From Chrysoperla carnea (Eukaryota > Arthropoda > Insecta > Neuroptera > Chrysopidae), in NCBI RefSeq assembly GCF_905475395.1, contig NC_058339.1, forward strand, positions 58,785,172 to 58,849,171: a DNA stretch of 64,000 nucleotides, given 5' to 3'. Of the stretch, positions 27,701 to 42,700 are shown piece after piece. Both the position numbers and the translations under genes were made by a program. Every line of letters begins with the position of its first letter. Within the stretch, counting starts at the first letter, position 1. The notes under the pieces were generated by a model. The model had not been told where the DNA came from. It made no database searches and saw only the letters and a program-made list of their open reading frames with translations.

Positions 27701-30700
27701 ATACACACAAATTCTAGATTTTAAGTTGTAAATACCTAATACAACTTTTCAATACAAAATTGTCTAGCCCCATTAAAGTCGTGTCCCACTAAAGTGTTTC
27801 TCAAAAACATGTATTATGATTAAATCGTTAAAGTTATCAATTAACGTGAGTGGAGATCAATAAATGCAATATCTCCAAATAATTTTTAAGAATTTGTTGT
27901 TATTTAAACGTAAAACTGAAAGTAGTACTATCGGGAATAGACTTTGCATTCAGAATTTAATGAAACTTGGCATAGTTTTCCATTATTATATCATAATTAA
28001 CCAGTTAAATGGGAAATCACAGATTTTATTTTATTTCACAAAACTGAACGTTCAGATTCAGACTGGACGTTCAGTTCTCTGAAGGCCCCCAAAAATTTAA
28101 CTGGTTAATTATGATATAATAATAGACAAAACTATGACAAGTTTCATTAAATTCTGAATGCGGTCTATTACCGATAATACTACCTTAAACTGTAAATAAT
28201 ATTAAATTTGTTCAAACGGTTTGACTACCGTGTAGTCTACAATCGTTTTAAATAAAAATAAATATATTGATAAGAGAAAATGAGATCAATTATTAAACAA
28301 TAGTACTGTTTTTTTTCCACAAATAAATTTGTTTTTATCCTTAATTTTTACTTTTGAAAAATGAAATAGGTCATGCTAAATTTTGTTCATATATAATAAA
28401 AAATAACACTTTCCAGACGTTGAAAATCGTAAATAGTAAATGAATTCTTTTCTCAAAAACAGTTAACGAAAAAAAGTATAAAAAGGCATTTCTTTGTTCG
28501 TTTTAGCTCAAAAAAACAAAATAATTTTTTCAGTATAGAATTCAATTGTATATAATTAAACAAAAAATTAGTTCCAAACCCGCCCAGGACCATTTAATCT
28601 CTATGTTGATTTAATTTTGACAAGAATCCCACGCATTTGCATGCTCAATTCCGCCTAGAGTCAATATTAAAAGCAAAATATTATCATGATTATGATAATA
28701 ATAATTGATAGCTGGGTTACCCTCGAACACATTATGATAGTGTCATTGTTTTGGGGACTAACATTATGATTAATTAATATTAGTTGGAATCCTTAGGCAA
28801 TGTAATTTTTGGGATTCCTTGTCAGCCGTTTGAAAATCATCAACTCTTTTCAAGTAGATGAAAGGATGTGAGTAAGATGAGACGTATTACAGTCGCTCGT
28901 CGTCTTGCCGATTTTGTCAAGGTTCTGAAAGTTTATTTAAAAAAATGCAGAACTCTTATCCCAATTCGTAAGTTTTGAAATACAGAGTAGAGTTTAATTT
29001 TTCAAACTAAATCACGGTCACTCAAAAATCGCAACAAGTGTTTCGAAAATTTTGCTTATCATATAATTACACTACGTAATGCATCTAACGAATCGGGGAT
29101 TCCCTCATTTGAATGAAGTCTGGTACTCATTCAGTCGACCGACCACCCGCTGCGTACCTAATTAATGGTTGTTCTTTATAAAATATCTCTAGCACTCTTA
29201 TAATCAAATTACGGGGCCTCTAGGCAGTTGCCTGCTCTGCCTAATGGTTAATCCGACCCTGATTATGTATAATTAATTAATCATTTTTTTTCTCTTTGAA
29301 AATTCTCGTAATTGGGGGCATTTCTTTCAGGTTCTTGGAAAAGCTTTATTACACAACGTGATGTTATGACAGTTCGTCGATAATTTTCAACTTTATAGGC
29401 CACGCGTAATTAAATCTCACAATAATTTATACCGTATATTAAATTTACTATAAGTGTTGCCAACTTTGTTCAGCACCCAATGTATACAAGACTTCACAGT
29501 CTTCAAAAGTTCAGTCATAAAATTTTAAAAATAATAATTTTAAAGGAAATATTTTTCAAATTCTTTTAACATTATTTAGACATCATATAATAAATCAAAG
29601 TGTTTAGACAAATATTTTTTGAAATATTTGAGGATTTTATTGTGCGTGCAGGCGTATTATGTTGACATCATCGCATAATGCTATGTAATTAATTAAATAG
29701 TCAAAGTCCAACGCAATATCGCAAAAAAGTAACAACGTAATATCCAAATAAGTTTTGAGTAATAAATTCCTGCTTGATCAGAGTATCTATCTAATTGCTT
29801 GAAATTTTAATTCATTCTGGAATCTACAATAGTTTCTTTGAATTTTATATTGTTAATTTAATATATTTAAAGCCCCCTTTCGATTTGATAATTTTTTGTT
29901 TGTTTTCTGCTGGACATATACCTTACATTGTGCCTGCAATTGTGAAACATCCAAGAATTTCAGAACAAGGAGCAATATTGCTGTGCATTAGATTCATTTG
30001 CAAACTACCTGTATTAAACTCGACCTTAATATGAGGACGCATAAAAACCACAGAATGGCCCCAAGAGTATACAAAAAAAACTTTACCGGTATAGATGACG
30101 ATTATATGTATTTAAAATATTCATTTACATTAAAATATATTCATTTCAAGGACTCAACCTGTTTTCAGTTGAAAAAAAAATTATAAAAATTTTGTATTTT
30201 GTTTCCAAGTATATATAAATTAATTTAATTATAAATACAACAAAAGTAGAGATAATCACTTTTCTCACATTATTTAATTGATAAGGACGAACGCTTATTT
30301 TGAATTAAATAAAAGTGGCAGCGAAAACAATTGTAAAACATAATTATATTATTAAAAAACGAACCTGAAGATTTATTGTCTACATTTATAATGCACCCAA
30401 ATAGGCTCTCAATACATTAGGTATGCGAAATTTTCACATTTAAAAGATTTGTAGATGATGCTGGTCAATGACTATTTTCACAAAAGATTTTTTAAGTATG
30501 CCCATATAAATCTGTTATTTATGGCTACACTGTTTAACTTAAAAAGCTGCGACTTATTTTGAAGAAATTTACTGCTAATATAAACATTAAAATGAAAGTC
30601 TTAAAGACAGAACGCCAGTCATATTACTTAAGGGGTTATATATAAAATTAGAATTTTCAATGAATAGATTTTTTTAATTGAATTTCCGGAATGTGTATTT

Positions 30701-33700
30701 TAAGCATATTCTCTGAAAATTTCAAGTCGATCCACTAAATATTCACGAAGATAAACGCAAAAAAAAAAAAAAATTAACTGAGTGTAAACTGGTAAGCAAG
30801 ATTTTTCCAAAACGGCTGGACTGATCGGTTTCGAATTTTTACACAATGTTCTTAGATATTTTCCCCAGTTATTGATCGGAGGAATACGATTTATGCAAAT
30901 TATTTCGATATTTTAGACCACTTTGAAATTGGAAGTTTTCTGAAGAAGTTGGAAATTTTCTGTATTTATGTACCGACTAAACAAATTTTCTAGATGTTTT
31001 CATTTTGGATAATCCAGACAACATTTTTTTTTTTTGAAGTCTTCCAGGAGATCGTCTACAGGAGCAGTACCATATCAAATGTATAATATTGGACAACGGG
31101 ATCTTAAAATTGCTATATGCTTACGTTTTTTATATTTATTTATTAAAATAATCGAAACTGGATATAACCCCTTAAATGTAAAAATAATTGAATAGTTGTC
31201 TTCTTTGTTAGTAAAAGGTAACCATATTTCTTAACTAAAGAACGTTGAGGTGGTAATATTTGGTAACAAATTTTTAAATACTATATGGATTTATCAAATT
31301 TAAAAAAATATACCTATTTGAACTTATATATTATGTAATGCATATACTCTGATCGTATTCGTTTGTTTAGCATGGTAGCTGCTAAGCGGATAAACCGAAT
31401 CGAAGTAGTAGCGCCTAAACGGATGAGCGAATGATTTGATTTTTTGTTTGTTTGGAAGATAAATTGATCGAGAGTGTTCATAGCGATGTTTCAAGAAAAT
31501 CTACTAAGCCGTTTGAAGATCGTAATCTCTTTTTATCGGGTACGGAACCCTAAAAATAGATGGTACAGACAAACACACAGATACACAGACACGTTAAACT
31601 TATAACACCCCTGTCAACAGTTGTGGATTAAAAATAAAATTTTAGTATTTTTTTTGGGAACAAGATATTTGGAAAATTCTTCTTGATAAAAATAATATTT
31701 TAAAAATCACTTAAAAAAAGAATCATTTAAAAAAACAATTTAGTTATATATTTAGCCAGCCTTTACACGTAAGGTATAATAATCAAATAATATTATAATA
31801 AAAACATTAATTTAATAAAATCATTTATTTGGCTATCATAAAATCATTTATTAAAAACATAATAATAAAATGATAAACCCAGACATTGTATACATTATGT
31901 TGTTTATAGTATGAGGTAACATTAAAAAAAGATAAGACACTCTCACTTTTTTTTTTCGAACACACAAATCACTATAGAATTAAACAATAGAACACTGGAT
32001 AATTGATTAGGATTAAACACACATAGAAACTTCTAACTAAATTTTATCTATTCCATATACAGGTGTGTTTATTTGAATAATAAAATTGAAATAAAAATAA
32101 AAACACTAAACAGGTACAACAGAATAGAACGCACACAGAATGGAATACTATGTATTTGGTTTGATCTACACGTATGTATATTGTACGTACACGGAGGAGA
32201 CACACTGAATAAACAACAAAATAAAATATTATTATACGCCATTGTGAAAGTTATTTTCGCCTGACCTTCATTTACCCATATTGATATTACTCGACCATAA
32301 TTATTATACTTTGTGTTGTTATACAAGGTGGTCTACCATTAAATACATAATTGTTTTCTATTATTAAATTCTTAATAGTGATTATATATATATCGGTATT
32401 AAGCTGGAAAAATGAGTCGGGGTTGTGATCGTAACGCTGGTTACGTTAGGTTAGAGTGGCTGTCTAGGGGTGAGACACACTTAGTACGTTGTTATACCGC
32501 AAACTGCGTGGGAACATTCCCGATCACTATTCCATGAATCTTTGGAGTTGTTTAGAAAAAACAAGAGTGCTTGGCGTTAACGGACTTCAGATAGGAGAGT
32601 TCGTCAAAGAAGGGTGACACAAATGAGCCTCTCTTCATGCAAAAGTTGAACAGTGGCACAGAAGATGATGCTCCCCACTTTCACAGCTCTTTTGATTTGG
32701 CTTATAAAGGCCCTTTGAAGCAGCTCACATCAATTATTGAGATTCCTTCAAAAACAGATCTAGTTTACTCCGATAATTTTCATTAACGTTTACACCGAAA
32801 TATAACAATCCAGAAATTTTGTTTCAAATTAAATCGTTTTTTATTTCAAAGGGGTGTAGTTAAAACCCATGAAATAAATGGTGGAAACGCATATAAATCG
32901 TGTATTACGTTACGTCTTACTATTCAAATGTATTTATTTGCGCTCCCACCATATTTATATCTAGAATTGTGAACAGTTATTTGAATAGTATTGAGGTATC
33001 ATTTATTATTATTCCAGTATTGTGAATAGGTATTTATTAGAGCTATAGGCGACCACGCAAGCTGCGTTGCCCAAAGGCAAGTTATTCCAAAATTTTAATT
33101 TTTCACTTCTGTCGATAGTCCCTATGACTGACTATCAGTATTCAGGACTCCATAAAACCAGGGGTGTTATGATTACTGGATTTGTTCCGATAACTAGGCT
33201 TGTATGGAAAAATTCATTATAAATTAAATAAAGCATTGAAAAGGCATTATTTGAATGTATGTATTTAAGCAAGATTGTATATACAGCATTAAACACGTGT
33301 TATTGTGATGCTATTGTGTATATACAAAAATAAATAATACCATTTTGAGTGGTAGAGAGCGATGTGGACGTTTCCGATTTTCGAGACTCTACTGTAGTTA
33401 TATTATTTCCTCAGAACTACCTCTTGAAAGGAATGAAAATCGATATTTATAGGTAGAATACACCTATTTTTTTTTAATCACAATTCTAATCATTTTGCAT
33501 AGCACGCTCATTTGATGTGTCTCCTTGGATAAAAAAGAACATTTATTTTTCCTTCTTGGAATTGTTTGATATCCTTCATTATCCGGAGGAATGATCACTG
33601 GAACAGCAAATCGTTTTGTTTCGAATTTTTTACCCTATCGAATTATTTAACGATGTTCCAGCATGGTATTTGCAGTTTCTATGTTAAAGCAATGGTACAA

Positions 33701-36700
33701 TTTTTTTTTTCGACAGAATTTAACGAAAAATTAAATTTAAGAATTTAATAATGCTTACTATTCCCAAAGTTTCAGAAATTTTGACCGTTTAAAATGGGAA
33801 ATAATTATGCCAACGTCCCAATTTCGATCAATTTACGTCAAAATTAATATCTCGAAAGTGAAAATTAATTTCTAAATTTTTTTTTTAGAATTTTATTGTA
33901 TAAACATTTTTTTCTACTTTTTCTTCAATATATAATAATATCATAAAAAATAGTTGAAGAGACCGGACATTTTACATGCTTTAAATGGGACATGACCCTC
34001 AAAATCGCGAACTTTGTCTTTAAATATCTCGCGATCTAAACGGTCAAAAATTATGAAATTTTAGGAATTCATAAATAAAGCTATTATAAACCCGAGAAAA
34101 AAAATTCGGCCAAATCTGTCGAAAAGTGATTTCATGCTGGTACTACCTTAAGCAACAAAATCATCTGAAATATTCAATAACTGTATTTTGTTATTACATT
34201 TATTATCCGCCAGGGTTTTTTTTCACATTAATTTTATATTTAGAGTGACGTCCTGTAGTGTTATTATTACCAGATACAATTTACAATTATTATGTACAAT
34301 AGTAACATTGTTTTGAATACTAAATGGTAGTATATGCAACAGGTATTATAAAAAATTAATCATCTTAAGGTAAGTTAATTAATTAAAACAAAAACAAATT
34401 TCTAAAAGAAATGTACGAGTATGTGCGTCAATTGACGCCAAGAATAAATACATTATTCAAATGTGAGACACATTCAAGTGTATTTTATTAAATAACAAAG
34501 TAAATTTTAAAATTGTAATTTCTCCTTTTTTGCATTGTAAACATTAAATGTAAAATGCAATGTTCTTTTAAATCAATCAGTATGGTTCAAGGAAATCAAA
34601 CAGTGTGTAAATGCTAAATCAATGATTTTTCCCCAAGAATTGATTGAAGTTCTAAAAAGTTGGAATAAGTTGACATTTCATTTATAGCAAAGGACATCAC
34701 AATATTAGATAGGAAAATGGCTTTCTGTGAAATTTTTGTAAACCCACTGTACAATGTTCTTTGGATCATTTTGATAAAAAGCTCTCACGGCCACAAAAAC
34801 TTTTAAGGATCAGTTTGCAAGCTACGGGCGACTAAAGCTACGAATATATTATATGTATAGTTTTGGTATATGACTATGAATATGGCTTTCTGTGAAACTT
34901 TTTCAAGCCACCTCCAAAGTGTTCTTCAAATCTGATCAAAAACTCTTACGGCCACAAAGGTTTTTAACGAATAGTTTTCGAGCTACGGACGATCAAAGCT
35001 ACACATAAATTATATACACCCATATCACTATGATAAAGGCTTTTTGCGAAACTTTTCAAAATCACCCCAAAAAGTTTTTGGGATCGTTCTGATCAAAAGC
35101 TGTCATGGCCACAAAATTTTTTCACTTAGTTCAATGAGTAGTTTTCGAGCTAAAATCCTTTAAATTATAAGTATATAGGTCAGTGATAGAACGAATCATC
35201 TCTTTTTTCGAGGATACGAATACGATTGTGAAAATCCAAATAATAATAGTATCATCGCGGGAGTCGGTAATAGTCGAAACTAAAAGAAATAAACATGCTA
35301 TTTGCTTCTAATGAATTTGAATGAACTAAATTTAATATCTCCGAAATTTTAAAATTTAAAATCAAGGATCAAAAGTTTCTTTTATACAAATATCAAACAG
35401 TTTTGTCATTGTCATTTCATGAAATATTTACTTTTATCATGCGAAAAATGTTCGCACAATTTCTTTTGAATTTTAATACATATTCGCAAATTTTAGTTAA
35501 TAGCCTTTAAAGAATTTTTCGCGAGAAACTTGAAAACTATAAATTTTGTCAAAATAATTAATAAAGGCATTCAAATGAACAGCCAAAAGGAGTCGAAGTC
35601 GACTTTTCTTAAAGCACATAAAAAGATTTCCCAAAATATTCTTAATATTTACGTATCTGTCTGTATATAAAATTAAGATTATTGCCTCGTTATGAGCATA
35701 GTGGCAGAAATTTCTAAATTTTGGACTTATAAAAGATATAATAATAGAATTACCATAAAAATATGTAGTTGATTGGCCGTCTCTAACTCGAGTTAAACTT
35801 AATTAAAGTTCGGATAATTAACATAGAGACAGCAGGTTGTTTTAATTCTAGAAAAAAAACTAACCGTCAGGTATTTTCAAAAAACTAACTGAACATGCTT
35901 TATTATTGAGATATAATAACGCAAAGTGAATCAATTTTATTGTTGAACAGAAACGACTATATTTAGAATATTCATTAAGAGAGATAACTGTATTAACAAA
36001 ATTTTAACACTTCGTAGCCTATATATTATATGAGGAATAGTTGTTTGATACATTAGAGTTAAAAATTACACATTATTTCACTACAAGGTACATCTAGTCC
36101 AAAACATTTTTACAATATTGTAGGGAAGCTCCTTAAAGGGGGCTAGGATGAAAATAAAATTGTCATGGCCAACAATTTACTGTAAATACATGGAGGTAAA
36201 AATTAAGTTGTATACATTATCGCCAACCAATCAAATATTTAAAATAAAACATTATAATATTAATACTTAATATAATTATTATTACCTATGGACTGAATGG
36301 TATTGGCTGTATACACGATTTTATTTTTAAAAATTTAATAATTATTTAGACTAATGACGTAACAACCTGCTAAACGAGATCTGTAAATGCATACCAATTA
36401 ACCCACACAAATTGAGTGGGTTTTTTGTATTAAGTAAATAAAATTTTATATACCTACTTAATATATTTTATACGCCAAATGAATAATAATAATAATACAT
36501 ATTTTGATTTAATTTAATATTTAATAATAATTGAATAATATTATTTTAATATCTTAATAATAAATAAATAATATTTTATGTGTTAATTAATTAGTATTTT
36601 AAATTGATTCTGGTAATTATTTACAAAACTAATGTTATTAAGACTGTTATGTACAAATTTTAAACATCGGCGTGAAACTTTATAATTTTTTTCGAGTGTA

Positions 36701-39700
36701 GTACTCTCAAACAAAACTACACACAAACAAAAACTTCTTCTACCATTTTAATGGGAGGGTATTTTTACCTGTTATGGGACTATAGAAATTGTTCTTATCT
36801 AATTGTACCTAGGTGTGAAAATTAAAATTGGGAAAATTAACAGGAAAAATAAAAGTATCCAGGGCAAGTAGATTATGAATACCTATAACATATCCGAATT
36901 TCAAATCGATAGAGTAAAAGTTATTATCGCAGTGCTTGAAATTCAATTGTAACTATTTTTATCTGAAAAACCGCTTTTTGTATAAATCTTTTTTCCACCA
37001 ATGATTTTTTTTAAAATTATTAAGTTTCACGCCAATCAAAAATTTGTACATAACAGCCTTGGCTAGACATGTCTTTCTGTCATGTTTTTAAAAATTTATC
37101 GTTGGAATATTTATTTTGTTTTTAAGATATTGCCCTTTCTCAAAAGTTCTATTTTGTTCTATATCTTAAACTACCGGTATAACTAATTGGCTTCTCAGTT
37201 TGTGCGTATTTTTGAAAAATATTCATGAAAATTTTGAAGCTACGTCTGAGAAAACAATATGTTAAGAAAAGCTTTTCAACACACATTTACACCCACCCTT
37301 AATTACTCACTGATAATCTTAATTAGTGTATATAGCCTTCCACATATTTGCCGTTTCTATCATAAGATAGACAGATACTTTACGCTCAAAGAATTAAAAT
37401 AAATTAGTATACCTACTATCGCTATACTTCCTGATTTCGTAGGCCCCCGTTATTTTCAAGGGCTATCTGCCACCACAGCCGTGAATCGACGCACTGAATA
37501 GAAGGAAGGATACATAGTATTTTTTTTTTTTAAACTTTAAAAATTGTATGCAGGTAAACATTTCAAGATAGTATTATGAAAACACCTAAAAATTATTTAT
37601 ACAATAAATGTTTGTGTAAATAAGCAAAATCCAAAAAAGTGAAAATGAACAAATTCTAAATAAAAGAATATTCATTTTAAACGCATTTGCTTTAATTAGT
37701 TACATATCGTTTCATTTTTATGCAAATTTCAAGCTTTAATTTATAAATTTACTGTTCTATAAAGATTTTTTTTAATTAGCGGAGAACTATGCAAATTATT
37801 TATGTTTTTAATACACAGATAAATGAGATACAAATTAAAAAGAATTAGCAATTTTCAGTAACAATAAATTATCCGCGCACGTTCTCCACAGCCTTAAAGA
37901 TCTTTAAAAAGTCCTTCAAAATGGTTAGTTAGATGATATTTAAGATTGGACTGCTTTTCGTTTGGAAATAATTTGATGAACTTATAATCTAAATTTCGGG
38001 AGGACAAAAATTGTTCTGAATAATTACTAAGTAGTCACAGTTTGAGTGATTTTTAAAAGGTTTATTACAATTGTAAGCCTCGGTAATCTAAAAATCTCTA
38101 TAATTTAATAACATTTTTACTCTTCCTCTCAAAGCCTAAAACCTCTTTTACTTAAAATACAAAGCCTTTATGACTTAAAAGAATAATTTTAATAATTGAT
38201 ATTGGATCTCAGTAACTGTTTTGGCTACCTCAAGAACTTAAAGCATCTATATTTTTATCACAATCATTATCACCTAGTACTTGGGTGTATAATGAAAATA
38301 CATAGACATAACAGTTCATAACACCATAATGTATAATCATTCAACAAAGAACATAAATAAACCTCACTAAGTAAAAATATGAACCATTAAAAACTCTTTA
38401 ATTTAAACTCGGTAAATTAAAAACTTGATAATTCAAATTTAACATTTCCCTTGATTTTTAACTTATCGAGGTTCTGCTGTATGTTCCGAAACAAAAAATT
38501 ATTAAACGACTTTAAATGCCTCATGACCTTTTAATAGATCCTTAAGTAACCTGCAACAATCAATTGTTAGCTTTGTTCTTTCAAATGTTAAGAATTTCTC
38601 AATAACGATCGACAGAAATTTATTACATTCATTGTTAAATATGCAATTACATAATCTATTACTTTTTTATATTAGAAGATTACACTAAAAAATATTTCTT
38701 TTATTTAGTTTTAAATGAATACAAAGGTATCCCGGAAATAATCTTGGATAAATCATTCAATATTATGTTGCAAAAAGTATGAAAAGTTAACTTCCATATA
38801 CACGTATAGGTAATAAGGACGTGTAATTATATTACGTAAATTGAAATTCAATCGAGATCCTTAAAGCTCTGAACACGTCTGCAGAGGTAGTTTTTCATTC
38901 ACAATTATAAGGGCGACTAATTGAATACACTGTCGTTAATGAATAAGAATAAAGTAACCGTCTATTATTGTAATTAAAATAATGCTACTTAAATAAAAAA
39001 CCTCGATTTGAAAGAAAACAAGAATTTTTAAATCTTAATTAACCAAATACGTTTTTAAAATAACTTTAATTTATGATTAATAAAATCTTTATAGTTTTAA
39101 ACATTTAATTTATGGTTTATAAAGTAAAAATTTATGGTTTTAATTTAAAATTTTAAATGAATATTAAAGCCGGTTTAATCAAAATTCATTAACATTTGGA
39201 AAATTTAGAAGAAAGTTAGATTTGTAGTTTAACAGTTTAATAAGCCAGCTTGATACTTTAATAAGCAATGATGAAAGTGAAATGCGTTGAAAGTTATTAA
39301 AGCATAAAGCTCGGGTCTAACTACAATAAATTGAACAGACAATTATTGATAAGATGGTGGAATAATAGGGGGTATTAAATGGGATATATGATTATAATTT
39401 ATAAGTATCCTGGACCATTGCTGAATATGTAGCGCATATTGAAAAAATAAATTTCCAAAAGAAGCGAAACTTTTTCTCCGAATAAAAAGTAGGCCACATG
39501 GTCTAATTTATCTCCAAATATCTCTGGCTTCTGAGCAAAAATTTTAGATAATGAAATCGAATCACCTACCCATGGAGGTATCCAAAACAATGAAAAATCG
39601 TCGAATTGCGATTTTATGCGGTCAAAACTACGGGACTAAAAATAAGGGGATTGAAGAAAATGAAATTGTCGAGTAAGAAATTCGATTTATTCACCTTCCG

Positions 39701-42700
39701 TTTTTTAGACTCTTTGTGATTAACAGTTGAGCGATTACTTTTACCTCATTACCGCATTCAAAACAGTAGAACGTTCAGTAGGTTTATTTAAAAATATTTA
39801 GCAGCCATTTAGGATATTTTTCAAATTGCTATTTAACATTTTAACTGTTCATAGCCCACATAGCAAAGTTTTTCTCGTCAATTTTATAACCTATATATAT
39901 AGAGGTAATTGAAGTCATTAAATCACTTGTAACTGTACTTACTGTCTTAGAATTAAAATAAACAGCAGGAGCCCTCTGTTAAATTTATTAAATAATAATA
40001 AAATTCACAATAGTACTAAGCGGGTTTCACGTCTATACCATCATTCAAATATTATTTTATATAGTTATGCAACTTTAATAACAAAAATGATACAAACGTG
40101 CCTATATTTGCTACAATTATAACAGTTTGAAATCACAATCATAACTTTTCAACCGTTAACAATATTATCAATTACTTATAAGTTATATGTAACATTATTG
40201 TTTTTTTTAATTACTTTAGAAATACGTATGTGATATGATTTTATTGTGTAAGTAAGTAAGCTTTCACTCAATCAATTCAATAAAAGAAAGTTATTAGTAA
40301 TTTATTGACTAATTGTATAAGTCTTATTATTATTATTCAAGAACTATTCTCATAACAAGAGTACTGTCTTGCCTATAAATTACACTTTTTAGTAACATTT
40401 ATGAGGACTAAATATAGTCAGATTTAAATCTCTAAAATGTGTTTAACAGGTATTGAAGATGAAAGCATACTTTCATTAAATTGAAAGTAATGAAAATTAT
40501 ACTAGTTTGAAAATGGTAAAATCCTTTTATAAAGATATATTGAAATCGCGAAACTTGAAAGTTTGAAGCACCCGAAGAGTTAAAAGTTTGAAGATTTTTT
40601 GTGTTTGCGTGTCCGTTTGTGATGCTCTATTAACACAGCTCTCAGATCGGCTGATTTCGATGTAATTTCTTTAAAAGCTTATTAAAGGATAGACTTATTA
40701 GAAAGATATTATCATATTATCAGAAAGCTTATTATAATAATATTAACACAAATTAATGCACATCTTTTTTTTAATTCTGCATCGAGATTAACATTTTATT
40801 GTAGTGTTGCTTAAAATGAATGGAAATTAGTGAGTGTGAACATTTATATCTAAAAAAATTTGTTTTCATTTTTTTGCGTTCTTAAGAATACTTCTGTCTT
40901 AGAGGTGGAATTTTACTAAAATATTAAATAACTGTAGAAGGACGAAAAAAAGTTGAAATTACAAAGTATATTACGTATTTTTCGTAGAAAAATTTCGTAA
41001 AAATATTCCTTCTATGTTTTAAGTTCAATAAATTTTATTAGAGTATTAAGTAAGAAAAATTAATATAAAATGGGAATTAAGAAATGAGTTAGTTCTATTT
41101 TTTGCTTAGTTTTGTTAGGTTGGCTATCGATATTTATCAGCTTTTAATTTTTTTTTGTATATTTTTCCAAACATTTCATACATATAAAATTACAACTTTT
41201 CGATGACAAATCAATTTTTAATGGGTTTTTTTTAATCATATGCTTGGTTTTATATTTAAACGTTGAATCATTACTTGAGCTTTTGTGGCAATAAGTTGGT
41301 AAATTTATGTAAAGAGGAAAAAAATTTAATTAGGAAATTAACTTTTGTACAATGAAAAGATTAATAATAATAGACCACCACACAAATTAATTTCCTCTAA
41401 AATAACCAAAATTTTGTTATAATTAAATTTGGATTTTTAAGATTTTTTTGTAACGCTTGCACGCAAAAACAACCAAATGGATTTGAAGGAAACTGTTCAA
41501 TAATATAGCTCATACATCAAACTAGCACATGAACTATAATTTATAAAAATATATTTTTTTTAAATCAAAAATGTAAATTTAGCCTATGACATTTCACTAC
41601 ATCATGTATGAACATCATTTTGAACCATAGTAAAGATTTCTGTAAAATTGTGCACGAGATTCATCGGTACATTTACCTGTGTAAAACAATCACAATTCCT
41701 TCCCCTATTTAGGGGGATAACGAAGAAAATTGAGGCTATAACGCGGTGGTCTTTACTTTTAAGCCCGGCGAAGCGGGCGGGTATCAAGCTAGTATTTTAT
41801 AATTTCTTCAAGACACAAATCACCTCACTTTTTTGGAAACTTTCAATTATAATGCCAAATAGTGTGTGTAGGTTATTTTGATTAAGAGCATTTCAGTCTA
41901 AAAACGCACGAAGAAAAATGACTCACCGGATGTACATACGCAGAACTGGTTTGCATGTCTTTCAACTCAATTCAAAAACACCTTACGCAATTAAAATTAA
42001 CCTTAAGAAAAGAGTATTGTCGAATATAGTGCATTATATATTTATATATGAATCATAGGCTATTATTAAATTACTAATTAATAACATTTATGAAATGACG
42101 CGTCTATAAAATAAAAATTACAATAAGTATTGAATATTTATTTATCTCGAGGCGAATTTTATTTTATGCTAATATTAATTATGCAGTAATAATTACAATA
42201 TCGAGTCACAAAGTGTAAATAAATGTAATAGAGCGTGAGCCCACAACAAGCGAAATTTCTATGATTCTTTTTGTCGGCCATTTGGAGGGTAGATAAAAGT
42301 TTGAGAGATCTTTGTCGATTATCTGATTTTGACGAATATTTTTTGTTTGTCGTTTGTATTAAAACAAAGTCAGTGACTACACAATTCTCAAACAAAAATA
42401 ACAGTAAGTTTGTAACTGCTAAAGGGGTTGATAAAATATTTCGAAAAATCGAAAAATTGCACTTCATTATTCAACCTCTTCAACTTTCTTTAATATTCGG
42501 AACATAACCTAACCAACTCGAATATTGAAAGGTCTGTGTTAAATTAGCAAACTAAAGAATGCAAATTATGAGGCGAAATTTTTTAATAGTTTATGGTGTA
42601 ACATGTTTTATGATTTTTTAGAAATATATCACCATTTATTCTTAGAAAATTGTTATCAAAAATTTATATAAATTATTATTTAACATTATAATCATAAGAT

